A stretch of 64,000 bases of DNA from Gibbula magus (taxonomy: Eukaryota; Mollusca; Gastropoda; Trochida; Trochidae), in the NCBI GenBank assembly GCA_936450465.1, contig OW388305.1, positions 58,208,625-58,272,624 of the forward strand, in the 5' to 3' direction. Shown in pieces: positions 1-9,817 of this stretch. Positions within the stretch are counted from its first letter, which is position 1, and each line of letters starts with the position of its first letter. The notes beneath the pieces were generated by a model. The model was not told the origin of the DNA. It saw nothing but the letters and a program-made list of their open reading frames with translations, and did not search any database. The position numbers were made by a program, and so were the translations under genes.

Positions 1-523
1 CAGTTGATATCAAAGACGTTAAGTGACAGGATGTACTTCACCAACTCAACATTGCCATCATAACAATTCCTATGTAGTATGTTGTCGTTATTTATATCTA
101 CTGCTTTAACATCAGCTCCTTTTTTCAACAGGAACTCCACCAGCGGAGTGCTTTTTGCATAAAACAGAGGTGTTTTCATAAATATATCTCGCCAGTTTAC
201 GTCACTCTTACAGTCATCTACCAACTTCTTAACCATGTGAGTGCTGCCACCAATACAAGCATAATACAACACAGTCTTATTTTCATTATCAACGGCCGCC
301 AGATCACATCCTTGATGTACAAGAAAGTTAAACAGTTCTGTATGGTTGGTCTGTGCTGCCTGCATGACACATGTCTTCTCGCTGTGACCTCGGCAGTTGA
401 TATCTACCAACCCACCACACACGAGTCTCTTCACCTCTTCCACATTCCCATCTACACAAGAGTCCATGAAAGTATTCTCATCTTCGGGACAGACACGGCC
501 ATTCTCTTCCCAGTTTTTCTCAT
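1..523 (-). CDS. Ankyrin exon B of gene L1 (cut by window edge)
   Basis: This exon reads open on the minus strand for about 173 codons from a conserved acceptor (TTTACAG just above position 523) to the window edge. It encodes ankyrin repeats 1 to 4 and the start of repeat 5 of the family described at 52167. The frame is set by the acceptor: two bases, AT, complete a codon begun in exon A. The sequence of repeats 3 and 4 (a DNENK turn and KSTPLVEFLLKK) is closer to the right-hand copies R1 and R3 than to its left-hand neighbours L2 and L3, although its intron is of left type. No stop or frameshift is seen. The 3' end lies outside the window. Confidence 0.8.
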
Positions 524-1188
524 CTGTAAAGAACATCAATGAAGAACTTAAAGGTAAGACATAAAGCGAATTTGTCAATGGTCAGTATATATAATATATA
601 ATATATTAATTATATATAATATTCAAACAGTCTAAATATGATTACAACTCATGTTCAATGTATTCTGGCATTATAATCACCATGAATTGAAATATTTCTA
701 TTTTCTAAAAGTAAAACAACGACTCTTGAATGTTCACCATTGGCCAGATCGATGTGACTGTCACTGGCCACCTGCTAGTGTATACTTGATTAGGTAGTTT
801 TCTGAGAAGTTCAAATATGTTCTAAGATATTTAAGCAAATGTAAAGTATGAAAATCAAAGACAAACTATTCTTATTATATATTATGTATTATTTCTTAGT
901 ATGTAAATATTCGACTTTAGCAATTGATCATCACGTTGTGTTACTACAGACATCAGCGAATACCAGTACCATAAACATTGAATTATCCGACACAAAGTGT
1001 CACAGATCACAGCTTCAGGTAAAAAAAAACACGACTGATCTAAAGAATATGGATATGAATGAAAATAATAAACAACAATTGTTAGTTTCTCGATAACTAA
1101 GATAACACCACAGATAAAGTTTGGCACATGTAATTCTAACGAATTGAAAATGACAACAGGTGAAACGGTGAAATGTGATAATGTTCAC
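524..1188 (-). other. Short intron of gene L1 (665 bp)
   Basis: Bounded by a GTGAAC donor next to exon A and a TTGATGTTTTTTACAG acceptor next to exon B. It is the shortest intron of the array. It lacks the 1.3 kb block present in L2 and L3 at the same point (near 770-780). I see no open, conserved exon inside it, which argues against a hidden transmembrane exon. A TA-rich tract lies near 590-620. Confidence 0.55.
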
Positions 1189-1483
1189 CTGGTTGTCTGT
1201 TTCCTCTCTTGATTGAGGATTTAGTAACTTCAAGAACGTCCATGTCCTTTCCTGTTGCCATGGATACTTGAGGACAAGATTCCCAGCCTGCTGTGGCCAT
1301 AACAGGTTGACATGTTAACTGTACTTCATCAAATACGTGTTCCGTACACCCTTCTGTTCTCGAACAAAGCAATCTACACATTTCTGGACCATAGGGCTGA
1401 AGCTTTCTCTGGTCCCGTGTCTGAAACACGCTCTCTGATAGAGAGTAAATAAGTACGAAGTGTAGGAGCACAATTTGAACCAT
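1189..1483 (-). CDS. Signal-peptide/Cys-module exon A of gene L1
   Basis: The exon encodes 98 residues plus one base. It opens with a hydrophobic signal peptide (MVQIVLLHFVLIYSLSES), then a module with cysteines at about residues 36, 40, 46 and 58 and an extra one near 70 (ESCPQV). The C-x3-C-x5-C-x11-C spacing resembles part of a PAN/apple domain, but a full domain is not present. The start ATG has A at -3 and G at +4. The exon ends in a phase-1 donor that matches exon B of L1, only 665 bp away. A basic RGNR stretch sits just before the junction. The alternative is an unspliced 115-residue protein ending in SPFHLLSFSIR. Confidence 0.7.
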
Positions 1484-2212
1484 TGTGTTAGCACTGTAGA
1501 GATCCAGAAGGATGGAGACACGATTATGGGATAAGTGTCTGTTGTTAAATAGCAGGCCTTTTAAAATGTAAGGTGATTTATATTTTTGTTCCTTAAAACG
1601 TTGACGATAATAAATGAATCGATATCAAAGTTAATTATTATCGGTGTATACAATAAGATTGTTCTAAAGCCATTTCAACAATAATGTTGTCAATTTAAAT
1701 GAAAAATTAAAGAAAACCCTGACAAGTTTTTGTTTTAAAAAGAAATTACCAAGATATGGGCTGTCGGACACGTGTAACTTTATACACTGTTTATATGTAA
1801 TGTATAGACATGAACTTCGTCTCTGCGTCCAAGTATTTCTTTCCCGGATCATTTCTTGAAAAGGGCTAATTATGTTTTCATGGAAATTTGTTTAGATATA
1901 CCATTCGCCATTCATGTTAGATTAATAAGGTATATTTCCGGAGAAGAAAGGAACCGTAAGACTCAGTCAAGACTAATTTGGTTTATGAAACAATCACGTA
2001 GATGTAGATGTGACATTTGCGGTTTTCAATTTTTCGAGATTTAATTTTTTGTTGAGTTATATGTTTTGATGAGATGGTAATAGAAAACAGTTATATAGAA
2101 TGCCTACAGAATGTATCTACACTGTAGCTATCTATACAGGATGTATTTGTTCATCTCTTTATGTTCATCTTAAACGGAAATAATTATGATAAATAAATCA
2201 ACGAGTGATAAA
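1484..2212. other. 5' flank of gene L1, no gene seen
   Basis: AT-rich DNA shared with L2 and L3. The only candidate signal is a TTTTAAAA box at 1559-1566. Short ORFs here are not conserved in frame between the copies. Confidence 0.5.
1559..1566 (-). promoter_or_regulatory. TATA-like box upstream of L1 exon A
   Basis: TTTTAAAA followed by GG on the minus strand, 76 bp upstream of the ATG. Sequence and spacing are identical in L1, L2 and L3. Recent duplication alone could explain the conservation, so promoter function is only suggested. Confidence 0.3.
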
Positions 2213-2844
2213 TACAGCTGCATACCGAAAGTTTGTTCATTTTCTTGACTATTTAAGTGCAAATATCAATTAATGTGGCATGTCTTTCAAACACCGTATC
2301 AACGCGAAAACTAGATCGATCGCCTTGCAATTTTGCATTATAAGAGAGTAGTTGAGTGTTCCATAACATAATCATAGTCTTAAAAGTAAACAGGTACAGT
2401 TTGGGCAGCTCTTTAAATTGACCAGAGGTCAATCTTTTCAAAACTTCAATTTGTATTTTCTTCTGTGAACTATTCATTAAGTTATCAACTGGGTCAAACA
2501 TACATCATATCCTCTTATACTTATTCAGTGTATTTGTGAATAAATTGTTCTCTGTTAATTGATATGGAGACTTTTATTTGGAAATTAATGAAATTTGAAT
2601 TTTCAAAATGTGTCTTCTTCTGTCTATTTCATAATGCCAAATTACATAAACATGCATTACTAACGTGGCCATCACAACTAGGATATCTTTGAGAATGATT
2701 ATTTTACTCATGGTTATATGGTGATTCATTGTCATTGTAAGTGATGAGATTTTATTGACGTTACAATGAACCTCAAATTAAATGATATACATGTATGCAC
2801 TAAGATATACATGTAGGTGAACAAACTTTCGGTATGCAGCTGTA
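2213..2844. mobile_element. Tc1/mariner-like MITE, copy in L1 flank
   Basis: The ends are perfect 27-bp inverted repeats beginning TACAGCTGCATACCG, and the outer TA can serve as target duplication. The termini resemble Tc1-type ends (TACAG, then a GAAAGT core), so a Tc1/mariner origin is likely. No transposase is present. An 82-codon ORF on the minus strand (2253-2501, beginning MFDPV) is inside and keeps its frame in the other copies. I do not recognise it. Confidence 0.65.
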
Positions 2845-2888
2845 CTTCTGTAAAAAAGATACATTTGTATCCAGACGTCAACTAAACT

Positions 2889-3095
2889 AAATTATTTAAA
2901 TACCTTTCTGTTGACAAGACCTACTATGCCTTACCGCCTATAGGTAATGCTATTTCAACCTTAACACAGACGAACTTGAAGAGTGGAGAAGGGGTGCGTA
3001 AAATCCCTTATCCCAGCGTCGGTAAGTCTAGGTGGTCTCGTGACGTCACTACCTGTTCAGATCACTCTCCTATCAGTTGCAGAGCAAGACAGACG
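2889..3095. repeat. Left inverted terminal repeat of DIRS copy 1
   Basis: Reverse-complementary to 7430-7632 with few mismatches, from the outer AATTATTTA tract through the GTGACGTCACTACCTG core to AAGACAGAC. The repeat carries a palindromic TGACGTCA site. Confidence 0.8.
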
Positions 3096-3439
3096 TGTTT
3101 GTTTTGTTCTGAGACTGGGTATTTTTAGCGACTTTGTTGCTAACTTGCAAGCAATCTCTTACTTATTTAAGGGATATTTTCAACTACTATATCTACAATT
3201 CGTCGTTAGCAGATTGTTTAACAATCTGTTTTAGTAGGTGTTGGGGTACAAAGGGCCTTGTTGACATGTGCTAGCTGTGGGCTGCCTGACGAGGTGGCTG
3301 CTTGCCTTGCACGTGCAGCTCGTGTCTTTTGTGTTTCTCTCACCTGTCTTCATTGACTGCTTGGTTCGCACGCCTTGTAAGGCGTACCCTCCGCCAGTCC
3401 CTTTGTTCACTTAATCCTACGCTTTTGTGAGCTTTTCTT

Positions 3440-4210
3440 CGACTGTTGGTTGTTGACTCGCTTCGCCATACGCCTGTGACTTGATTCGCTTGTCATTCGC
3501 GTTCACCAGTCATACGCCTTCGGTTCGTATCAACTTGCCTACGCGTTTCGCCAGTCTCTCGCCTCGCCTATCACTACGCGGCGGACCCCCTTCGCCAGTC
3601 GTTCGCCTTAGGCTTGATTCTACTTAACTCGCATCTACCCGCCAGTGTCTCGCTTACGCCAGTAACTCGCTTCGCCAGTCCATCGCCTTAGGTTGAATCA
3701 ACTTGACTCGCTACGCGGCGAACCCCCTTTACCAGTCATTCGCCTTTGGCTCGATACTACTTGACTCGCATCTACCCGCCAGTGTCTCGCTTACGCCAGT
3801 CCATCGCCTTAGGTTGAATCAACTTGACTCGCTTCGTCCGCCAGTGATTCGCTTCGCCAGTCACTTGCTTCGCCAGTCTTTCGCCTTAGGCTCGATTCTA
3901 CTTGACTCGCATCATCTCGCCAGTGTCTCGCTTACGCCAGTCACTCGCTTCGCCAGTCATTCGCCATAGGCTTGATTCTACTTGACACGCATCGTCTCGC
4001 CAGTGCCTCCCTTACGCCAGGCACTCGCTTCGCCAGTCTATCGCCTTAGGCTCGTCGCTCGAGTTAGACTCGATTCGATTTGACTTGCATAGTCTCGCCA
4101 GTGACTTGCTTCGCCTGTCATTCGCTTCGCTTGTCATTCTTTTCGTTAGTCTTTCACCTTCGGGTTTGTATATTCTTGTTTTGTGGTTAGTCTCGTCTCG
4201 CAAGTGTTTA
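3440..4210. repeat. CGCCAGTC minisatellite inside DIRS copy 1
   Basis: Dozens of imperfect short units built from TCGCTTCGCCAGTCA, with a longer variant TCGCCTTAGGCTYGATTC. Spacing is irregular, about 16-70 bp. The motif returns at 6000-6215, just before the recombinase ORF. ORFs across it are by-products of the repeat. Confidence 0.75.
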
Positions 4211-4524
4211 ACTTAATCAGTGTCTGGTTCGCCAGTCACTTACCTTGACTAACCATTACTTGATATTGACTTTGTTCTCTTCGAGTTCAGAGCCTTTGTT
4301 TCAACTCTCTTGATTAACTATCGTAGGAGTTGTTGGTTCTTACACTACGCTACTTAAGTGTCTCGCGTTAGTGATTCGACTCGTCTACGCTACGCCTCGC
4401 GTTAGTGATTCGCCTCGTCTACGCTACACGTGCGAGTGTCTCGTCCTTCGCCCTCCTGCGTAAGTGACTCGACTGTCACTACCTTCGCCTACGTCACGTG
4501 TGTTAGGGTTTCGCCGGCTCCGCC

Positions 4525-4929
4525 ATGTACTCCGCTTTTTAGACGAATTGCGGAGGGAGGGAGTCTGCCACCAAGGATCTGCACTTATTATGTAGAAAGT
4601 GTAAGGACCTTTGCGAAGAGGACTTTCGTTGCGATGAGTGTGCCCCTCTCTCCGCGTCAGACTTCCTCGCGTATGTCAATGCCATTCGTAAGTCCGTGGC
4701 TGATAGGGCTTCGCTTCAGAAACATGCTTCGTCAACTCAACGTCGGGAGGTTTCTCCCATTCGTCATCCGTCTCTGGAGGAGGCGGTAGACATTGTCATC
4801 ACGGAACGGGCGGATGAGTTCGACTGGGAGTCGCCGGTCTTATCCGAATCCACTAGGGGTTCGAGAGATTCGCTCTCTCCCCCTTCGCGTTCGCGTTCAC
4901 GTTCTCATCCGCGGACTCGCGCTTTGTGA
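4525..4929 (+). pseudogene. Gag-like ORF, DIRS copy 1, first part
   Basis: From ATG at 4525 the frame meets a TAG at 4540. After it the frame stays open to 4929 and encodes a cysteine motif (LCRKCKDLCEEDFRCDEC) followed by an acidic stretch (EEAVDIV) and a Ser/Arg-rich tail (SPPSRSRSRS). This resembles the short Cys-rich N-terminal part of gag-like ORFs in DIRS elements; the match is from general knowledge and not tested. The same TAG is in copy 2, so the lesion predates the duplication, unless a spliced or alternative start bypasses it. Confidence 0.5.
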
Positions 4930-5223
4930 GTCTACGCTTTTGGTAATTAGATCGACTTAGGTGTTTCGCGTGAGTGATTTGCTTTGTTTCGCCAGTTAAT
5001 TACTTTGTCTGGCTGTTAGTGGATATTGACTTCGTTCTCTTTGAGTTCGGAGCCTGTGCTTTCAGCTGGTTGCCTTGCGTATACTCACTTAAAGCGTCTC
5101 GTCGTCTGCGTTTCTTGTGAGTCTTCGCTTTTGGTAATTAGCTATCGGAAGGGTTGTTGTTCTTACGCTACGCTACTTAGGTGTTTTACGTCAGTGATTC
5201 GCCGGTTATTCAACTCTTCCATT
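4930..5223. repeat. Internal duplication spacer in DIRS gag region
   Basis: Two variants of the block at about 4200-4400 are repeated here (TTGACTTCGTTCTCTTTGAG and TTCTTACGCTACGCTACTTA motifs). The gag region has thus been partly duplicated in tandem. No coding capacity is supported. Confidence 0.5.
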
Positions 5224-6080
5224 CATCACCAGTCTCCAGAGGAGGCGGTAGACATTGTACTTACGGAACGGGTGGATGATTTCGACAGGGAGTCGCCGTT
5301 TTTTTCCGACTCCGCTAGGGGTTGAGAGATTCGTTCTCTCCCCCTTCGCGTTTGTGTTCTCGTCCGCAGTCTCGTACGTCGCCTCCCCCTTCGCCAGACA
5401 GGCGTATGTCGCCTTTGAGACTTAAGGTCAGAGGACCCTCCACACCCAAGAGCAAGAAGAAGAAGGCCAAGAAGGATAGGTTTGACCAAGTCAATCCGGA
5501 CCTCCTTCTTGCGTCCGTTAAGGACAGGGTCTCTCTATTGCTGGATGCTCAGTTGGGTCCGCTGGCTTTGGCTAGTCTCACCACCCCTGCTACTACGCTA
5601 GATCGTGAACCCAATGCGGACTGCGTGTCTCAGGGTTCGGGTCCCACGTCCTCAAGGGCCTCCTGGTCCGCTGCCTCCTCGCGTGCTTCTCACACCCCGA
5701 TGCGTCGTGTCACGGTGGTGTCACCCAAACGGGATTCCTCGCTAGACTCGGCGGAGCGTGATGTCTGCTTCGTTGATGTCTCAGACCCTTCGTTCATCAA
5801 TATAGTGTCGGATGCGGAGGGTGTGGGGTTGTCGGAGGATCCGCCGGTTATCGACTCAGTCCCCAGGCTGTCGGAGGTGGCCTCGTTTGCGGAGGTACCA
5901 CTCAGTCAGGTCAGCGTGTCAGGACCTCGTTCGTCGGCAGCCAGGAAGGCTTCCTTTTGTTCTGAAGGGAACTTAGCTCCCGCGCGGGAAGGGGAAGTCT
6001 CTTGCGTAGGCTTCGCCTGTCATTCGCTTCGCCAAGCATTCGCTTCGCCATTCATTCGCCTTCGGGTTGAATCAACTTGA
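5224..6080 (+). pseudogene. Gag-like ORF, DIRS copy 1, repeated second part
   Basis: The start repeats the acidic segment of the first part (EEAVDIVLTERVDDFDRE) and then hits a TGA at 5324. An overlapping frame (5322-6080) continues with Ser/Pro/Arg-rich sequence, a lysine run (STPKSKKKKAKK), then NPDLLLASVKDRVSLLLD and an acidic middle. It ends in the CGCCAGTC satellite. The composition is typical of a nucleic-acid-binding gag-like protein. The copy-2 equivalent is split by a frameshift at about 17450-17510. I see no catalytic motif. Confidence 0.45.
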
Positions 6081-6257
6081 ACTTGCCTCACCAGTGACTT
6101 CGCCAGTTACTCGCTTCACCAACCATTCGCCTTAGGCTTGATTCTTCTTGACTCGCATCATCTCGCCAGTGACTCGGTTCGGCAGTCACTCGCCTCGCCA
6201 GTCATTGAGACTCGACTCGCCATATAGGCTATGGCGGTAAGAGGTCACCAGGGTTAG

Positions 6258-7055
6258 ATGTGTCGGTCCTCATGGGCCTTCATTAAAACCTTCCGTTCTG
6301 TGGACGGCAGAACGAAGCTTCGTCCCCCTGAGTGTGACTTAGCAATTGTGCTCAACCATCTTTGCTCCGATACGTATGAACCGCTCTCTGGCGTACCCCT
6401 CCTCCCTCTCACCATCAAGGTCATTTTTCTGGTGGCCATGGCCTCCGCAGTGCGGATTTCGGAAATCCATGCGTTGCAGGCGGACCTTCTACGTTTTGAG
6501 GTCTGGGAGGGGGGATCGGCCTCTCTTGGGTTGGCTCCCGACTTTGTCTGTAAGAACCAGGCAGCTGATGAAGCTGGCCGTACGTTCTCTATCCCGGCTC
6601 TGGGTTCTGACTCAGGAGAGATGGATCTCTCTCTGTGTCCGGTGAGGGCTTTGAGGGTGTACACGCAGCGTACCCGCAGGCTGAGAGATGGCAGGCGTCG
6701 TCTGTTCTTGCCTCACTCGCCGTGGAGCACCAAGGAGCTAGATAAGCGAGCGTTGGGGGTGTATCTAAGGTCGGCGGTCATTGATGCGTACAAGGCCGCT
6801 GATCTGCCTCCGCCTTCGCGTTCCAACACTCATGAGATCCGCGCAGTTTCAGCCACGATGGCTTATCACTGCAACATCGCGGTTTCGGATGTCATTGCAG
6901 GGTGTTTTTGGCGTTCATCAGAGGTTTTCGCCAACTATTACCTACGAGATGTCTCCACAGCAGATCTTGAAGGCATCTCTAGGCTCGGTCCACAAGTCTT
7001 CGCTCAGACGAAGGTGGTCCCCCCAACCAGACCAAGAAGGGGTCAACCCTCTTAG
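6258..7055 (+). CDS. Tyrosine recombinase (DIRS-type), copy 1, intact
   Basis: A 265-residue ORF with the tyrosine-recombinase core in order: Arg I in AVRISEI (R66), the H-x-x-R box in HEIRAVSA (H192, R195), a Trp in the usual third-basic position (CFWRS, W218), and the nucleophilic Tyr in YYLRDVS (Y228). These enzymes integrate circular cDNA of DIRS elements by site-specific recombination. The FEPL-like and SEIHAL surroundings fit DIRS integrases. The N-terminal SAM-like domain seems truncated: the ORF starts just after the satellite, and family members are usually longer. All catalytic residues are present, unlike copy 2, which has a stop. A shared Y228 but not Y227 in copy 2 identifies Y228 as the likely nucleophile. 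Confidence 0.8.
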   Translation: MCRSSWAFIKTFRSVDGRTKLRPPECDLAIVLNHLCSDTYEPLSGVPLLPLTIKVIFLVAMASAVRISEIHALQADLLRFEVWEGGSASLGLAPDFVCKNQAADEAGRTFSIPALGSDSGEMDLSLCPVRALRVYTQRTRRLRDGRRRLFLPHSPWSTKELDKRALGVYLRSAVIDAYKAADLPPPSRSNTHEIRAVSATMAYHCNIAVSDVIAGCFWRSSEVFANYYLRDVSTADLEGISRLGPQVFAQTKVVPPTRPRRGQPS

Positions 7056-7360
7056 GAGCTTTGAGGCACATTGTAAATAACCTTGTTTACATGGCTAGAC
7101 CTTTTGTCTGTTGTTGTTTTTTCTTTAACTTCAATTTAACACCCCCTCCCCGTTGGTGTTGGGGGGCACTGTGTTGATCAGAAGTTCAGTGGCAGGGTTG
7201 TCTCTTCAATCCGCTTAGCGGTAGAGATGGTATCTCCCGGGCTGTGCCTTGTACTCACCACAGGGTGGAGGACTCGTAGGTTAGCTTACACTCAGGGCTT
7301 GTCGCTGGTCTCGTCACTACCACGTATCTACTGACCCGCCTTCATGCAGTGGGATTCTAG

Positions 7361-7400
7361 GCATAGTAGGTCTAGTCAACAGATAGGTATTTAAATAATA
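7361..7400. repeat. Internal complementary region of DIRS copy 1
   Basis: GCATAGTAGGTCTAGTCAAC and the following ATTTAAATAA tract are the reverse complement of the element's left end (2890-2928). In DIRS replication such a region templates joining of the ends into a circle. Confidence 0.75.
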
Positions 7401-7429
7401 GTACGCCCTCCCATCCTACCCACTTGGTC

Positions 7430-7632
7430 TGTCTTGCCTTTTGGGACTTTCGGAGAGTGATCTGAACAGGTAGTGACGTCACGAGACCACCTAGACTTAC
7501 CGGCCCTTGGATAAGGGATTTTACGCACCTCTTCTCCACTCTTCAAATTCGTCTGTGTTAAGGTTGAAATAGCATTACCTATATGAGGAAAGGCATAGTA
7601 GGTCTAGTCAACAGGTAAGTATAAATAATTAC
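7430..7632. repeat. Right inverted terminal repeat of DIRS copy 1
   Basis: Inverted partner of 2889-3095. It ends at AATTA near 7632, where similarity to the left end stops. Confidence 0.8.
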
Positions 7633-7853
7633 GTTTAATCAAAAACGTACTTTTTTAATTTTTGAAAAAAATATTTGTTCATCTTTTTCAAAAACACGTG
7701 TCAAAAAGTCGTTGTTTGATATCTCCTGAAATAGGTGAGATAGAAGCGTGAATCCTGTTTTTTTTAGCTCATCAGGCCTTAAAGGCCCGATTGGCACAGG
7801 CCAAGTTTAGAGCATATATATTCCGACATATGCATAGATATCTAAGTATCATC

Positions 7854-8203
7854 AACAAAGCCTATCCTCTAGTTACCGTCAACAGAGCCTACCCTCTAGT
7901 TACCATCAACAGAGCCTACCCTCTAGTTACCATCAACAGAGCCTACCCTCTAGTTACCACCAACATGGCCTACCCTCTAGTTACCACCAACATAGCCTAC
8001 CCTCTAGTTACCATCAACAGAGCCTACCCTTTAGTTACCACCAACATAGCCTACCCTTTGTTACCACCAACAGAGCCTACCCTTTAGTTACCACCAACAT
8101 AGCCTACCCTCTAGTTACCACCAACGTAGCCTACCCTCTAGTTACCACCAACATAGCCTATCCTCTGGTTACCACCAACATAGCCTATCCTCTAGTTACC
8201 ATC
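7854..8203. repeat. 27-bp minisatellite, 13 units (L1-L2 spacer)
   Basis: Thirteen head-to-tail units of the form AACAKAGCCTACCCTCTAG plus TTACCAYC. Each is 27 bp except one of 26 bp, so the apparent 9-residue repeat protein (AYPLVTINR) shifts frame. Variants at a few positions alternate between units. Non-coding is most likely. Confidence 0.9.
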
Positions 8204-8474
8204 CATAAAAGGACGTCACCCCCCAGACAGAATTTGAAGACTAACTTTCACAAAGAAAGCTCTATTCAGAACCACATTGGAAAGCAATGTTCCTCGGGTC
8301 AGGGCGCATCACTTTCATTTGTGCATGTTACAGGTTTTTAAAATATGAATTATGGATGTGCAACAGCAGTTTTCTTCTTGCGCTTTTAAGGCACATTCTG
8401 AAAAAATTGAATTGTACCGCTTCCTCATCATTATTGGCCCCAGCAACGAGTAAAAGGAATTTCCTCTCGCAACT
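8204..8474. other. Spacer between minisatellite and insertion
   Basis: Shared with 19907-20145 in the next unit at good identity. No conserved coding frame or other feature is seen. Confidence 0.4.
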
Positions 8475-9171
8475 TAAACTAGAAAGTTTTTTTACCCGTA
8501 AAAAAAGATGTCTCCTCCTTCCTCAAATGCTCCAAACCTCTAAACAATACTATCATAAAGCACCATTAATGTTCTCTGTATAATTCAACTTGAATAAATC
8601 AACTCCGGTCACATAGTTTTAGAGATATGGGCCCATATTTTCGAAGCTCTCTTAGTGCTAAGATAGTCGTAAGTCAATGTTAATGTACGACTATCTTAGC
8701 ACTAAGAGAGCTTTGAAAATATGGGTCCTGCTCCGGAAACGAATACACCCTTGAAAAAGTCCTAATCGATGAAGTGGAAATACAAAAAATATTTTTTATT
8801 TAAAATCTCTAACCCCCAAAAGGCACATCTACATGATGTGGAGAGACAGAATACAAAGTTTGGTGATGATTGGTCACATAGTTTTAGAGATCTGCTCCGG
8901 AAACGAACACTACCCTTGAAATAGACTAAGTCCAAATCGTTGCCATTGAAATAAAAAAAAAATTCAATTTAAAAAAATATCTAACCCCCAAAAGGCACAT
9001 CTACACGATATGGAGAGACAGTATACCAAGTTTGGTGATGATTGGTCACATAGTTTTAGAGATCTGCTCCGGAAACGAAATGGGAACGCTGACGCTAACG
9101 CCAACGCCAACGCCAACGCCGACGGAAACTCAGCTTAAACCAATATTTCTCCCGACCATTCGGGGGGAGAC
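8475..9171. mobile_element. Copy-specific retroelement-tail insertion
   Basis: About 697 bp present here but absent at the paralogous site near 20142, where CTCGCAACT runs straight into ATAAATATAAC. It contains two full and one interrupted copy of a ~176-bp unit (ACCCCCAAAAGGCACATC ... GTTTTAGAGATCTGCTCCGG). It ends in GCCAAC hexamers and a GGGGGGAGACATAA tail. Family unknown; the layout suits a non-LTR or SINE tail. Confidence 0.55.
8627..8727. mobile_element. Perfect-hairpin MITE inside the insertion
   Basis: Arms of about 40 bp (CCCATATTTTCGAAGCTCTC and its complement, one or two mismatches) around a short loop. It interrupts the GTTTTAGAGAT|CTGCTCCGG motif, which is uninterrupted in the two neighbouring repeats at 8880 and 9055. 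Confidence 0.65.
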
Positions 9172-9510
9172 ATAAATATAACTTTAACATTGTTCATGCA
9201 TCAGCCTTATATTCCAAATCGTTTTGAAACGGTTGTTGGATGAAATAACAGAAAGGTTCGAAGATACGACTCCATCAAATCACTTTCAGTTGGTATGTAA
9301 AATGGTCTTTGTTTTAAAATGTATGTAACTGGTGGATGTGATGTTTTATTGTTCAGTGTCTCATAAGCCAATAGTTAGTTATGAGTGCATGTCAGTTCTT
9401 TTTATTCGTGGATATTTTTCAGGCATATATATGTCTTCATGCAACTGTCCGGAATTCAATATTCAATATATCCATCTGTCTGTCTGTCTCTCTGTATGTC
9501 TGTCTGTCTG

Positions 9511-9550
<40 letters not shown>

Positions 9551-9817
9551 AATATGGATGAAGTCATATTGAAGAGCACTCCACTTTTAAAGTTTGATAA
9601 ATACGCAGTCAACTTACTATATAATATTAACTACTACTTCCTGTTTTATTATTATCATTGTGTCTTTATAAGTGTACATTATTTCTCTCTCTGTCGATAT
9701 GTCATACTCAGGGCACTCCACATTTTGAGTTTAAGAAAATCACAGCACCACTTGATAATATATAGCAGGCTATGTATTGAATCTTATAGTTGTAGTTTCA
9801 TTATTACCAGTGTTTCT
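9172..9817. other. 3' flank of gene L2 with microsatellite
   Basis: Holds a CTGT/CT microsatellite at 9477-9549 that is almost lost in the next unit (near 20450). No AATAAA is seen at the place used in the right-hand copies. Confidence 0.5.
9477..9549. repeat. (CTGT)n(CT)n microsatellite
   Basis: Runs of CTGT followed by about 20 CT units. The paralogous site in unit L3 keeps only a few CTGT units. Confidence 0.9.

Larger units (their letters stand above)
2889..7632 (+). mobile_element. DIRS-like retrotransposon, copy 1 (RT lacking)
   Basis: A 4.7 kb element with inverted terminal repeats of about 200 bp (2889-3095 and 7430-7632). An internal segment near 7361-7400 is complementary to the left extremity. 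This is the hallmark architecture of DIRS elements, which use a tyrosine recombinase and make no target duplication; none is seen here. Inside are a cysteine/serine-rich gag-like region and a tyrosine recombinase. No reverse transcriptase, RNase H or methyltransferase is recognisable, so this is an internally deleted element. It is far more GC-rich than its flanks. Its flanks match those of the copy at 14677, so the two arose by duplication of the array unit, not by two insertions. Confidence 0.85.

Noticed and set aside
1856..2044. 62-codon ORF (also 13640)
   Set aside because: The third copy (25000-25160) is broken and nothing about it looks coding.
7854..8203. CRISPR-like array
   Set aside because: Contiguous tandem repeats with no spacers, in a eukaryotic genome.
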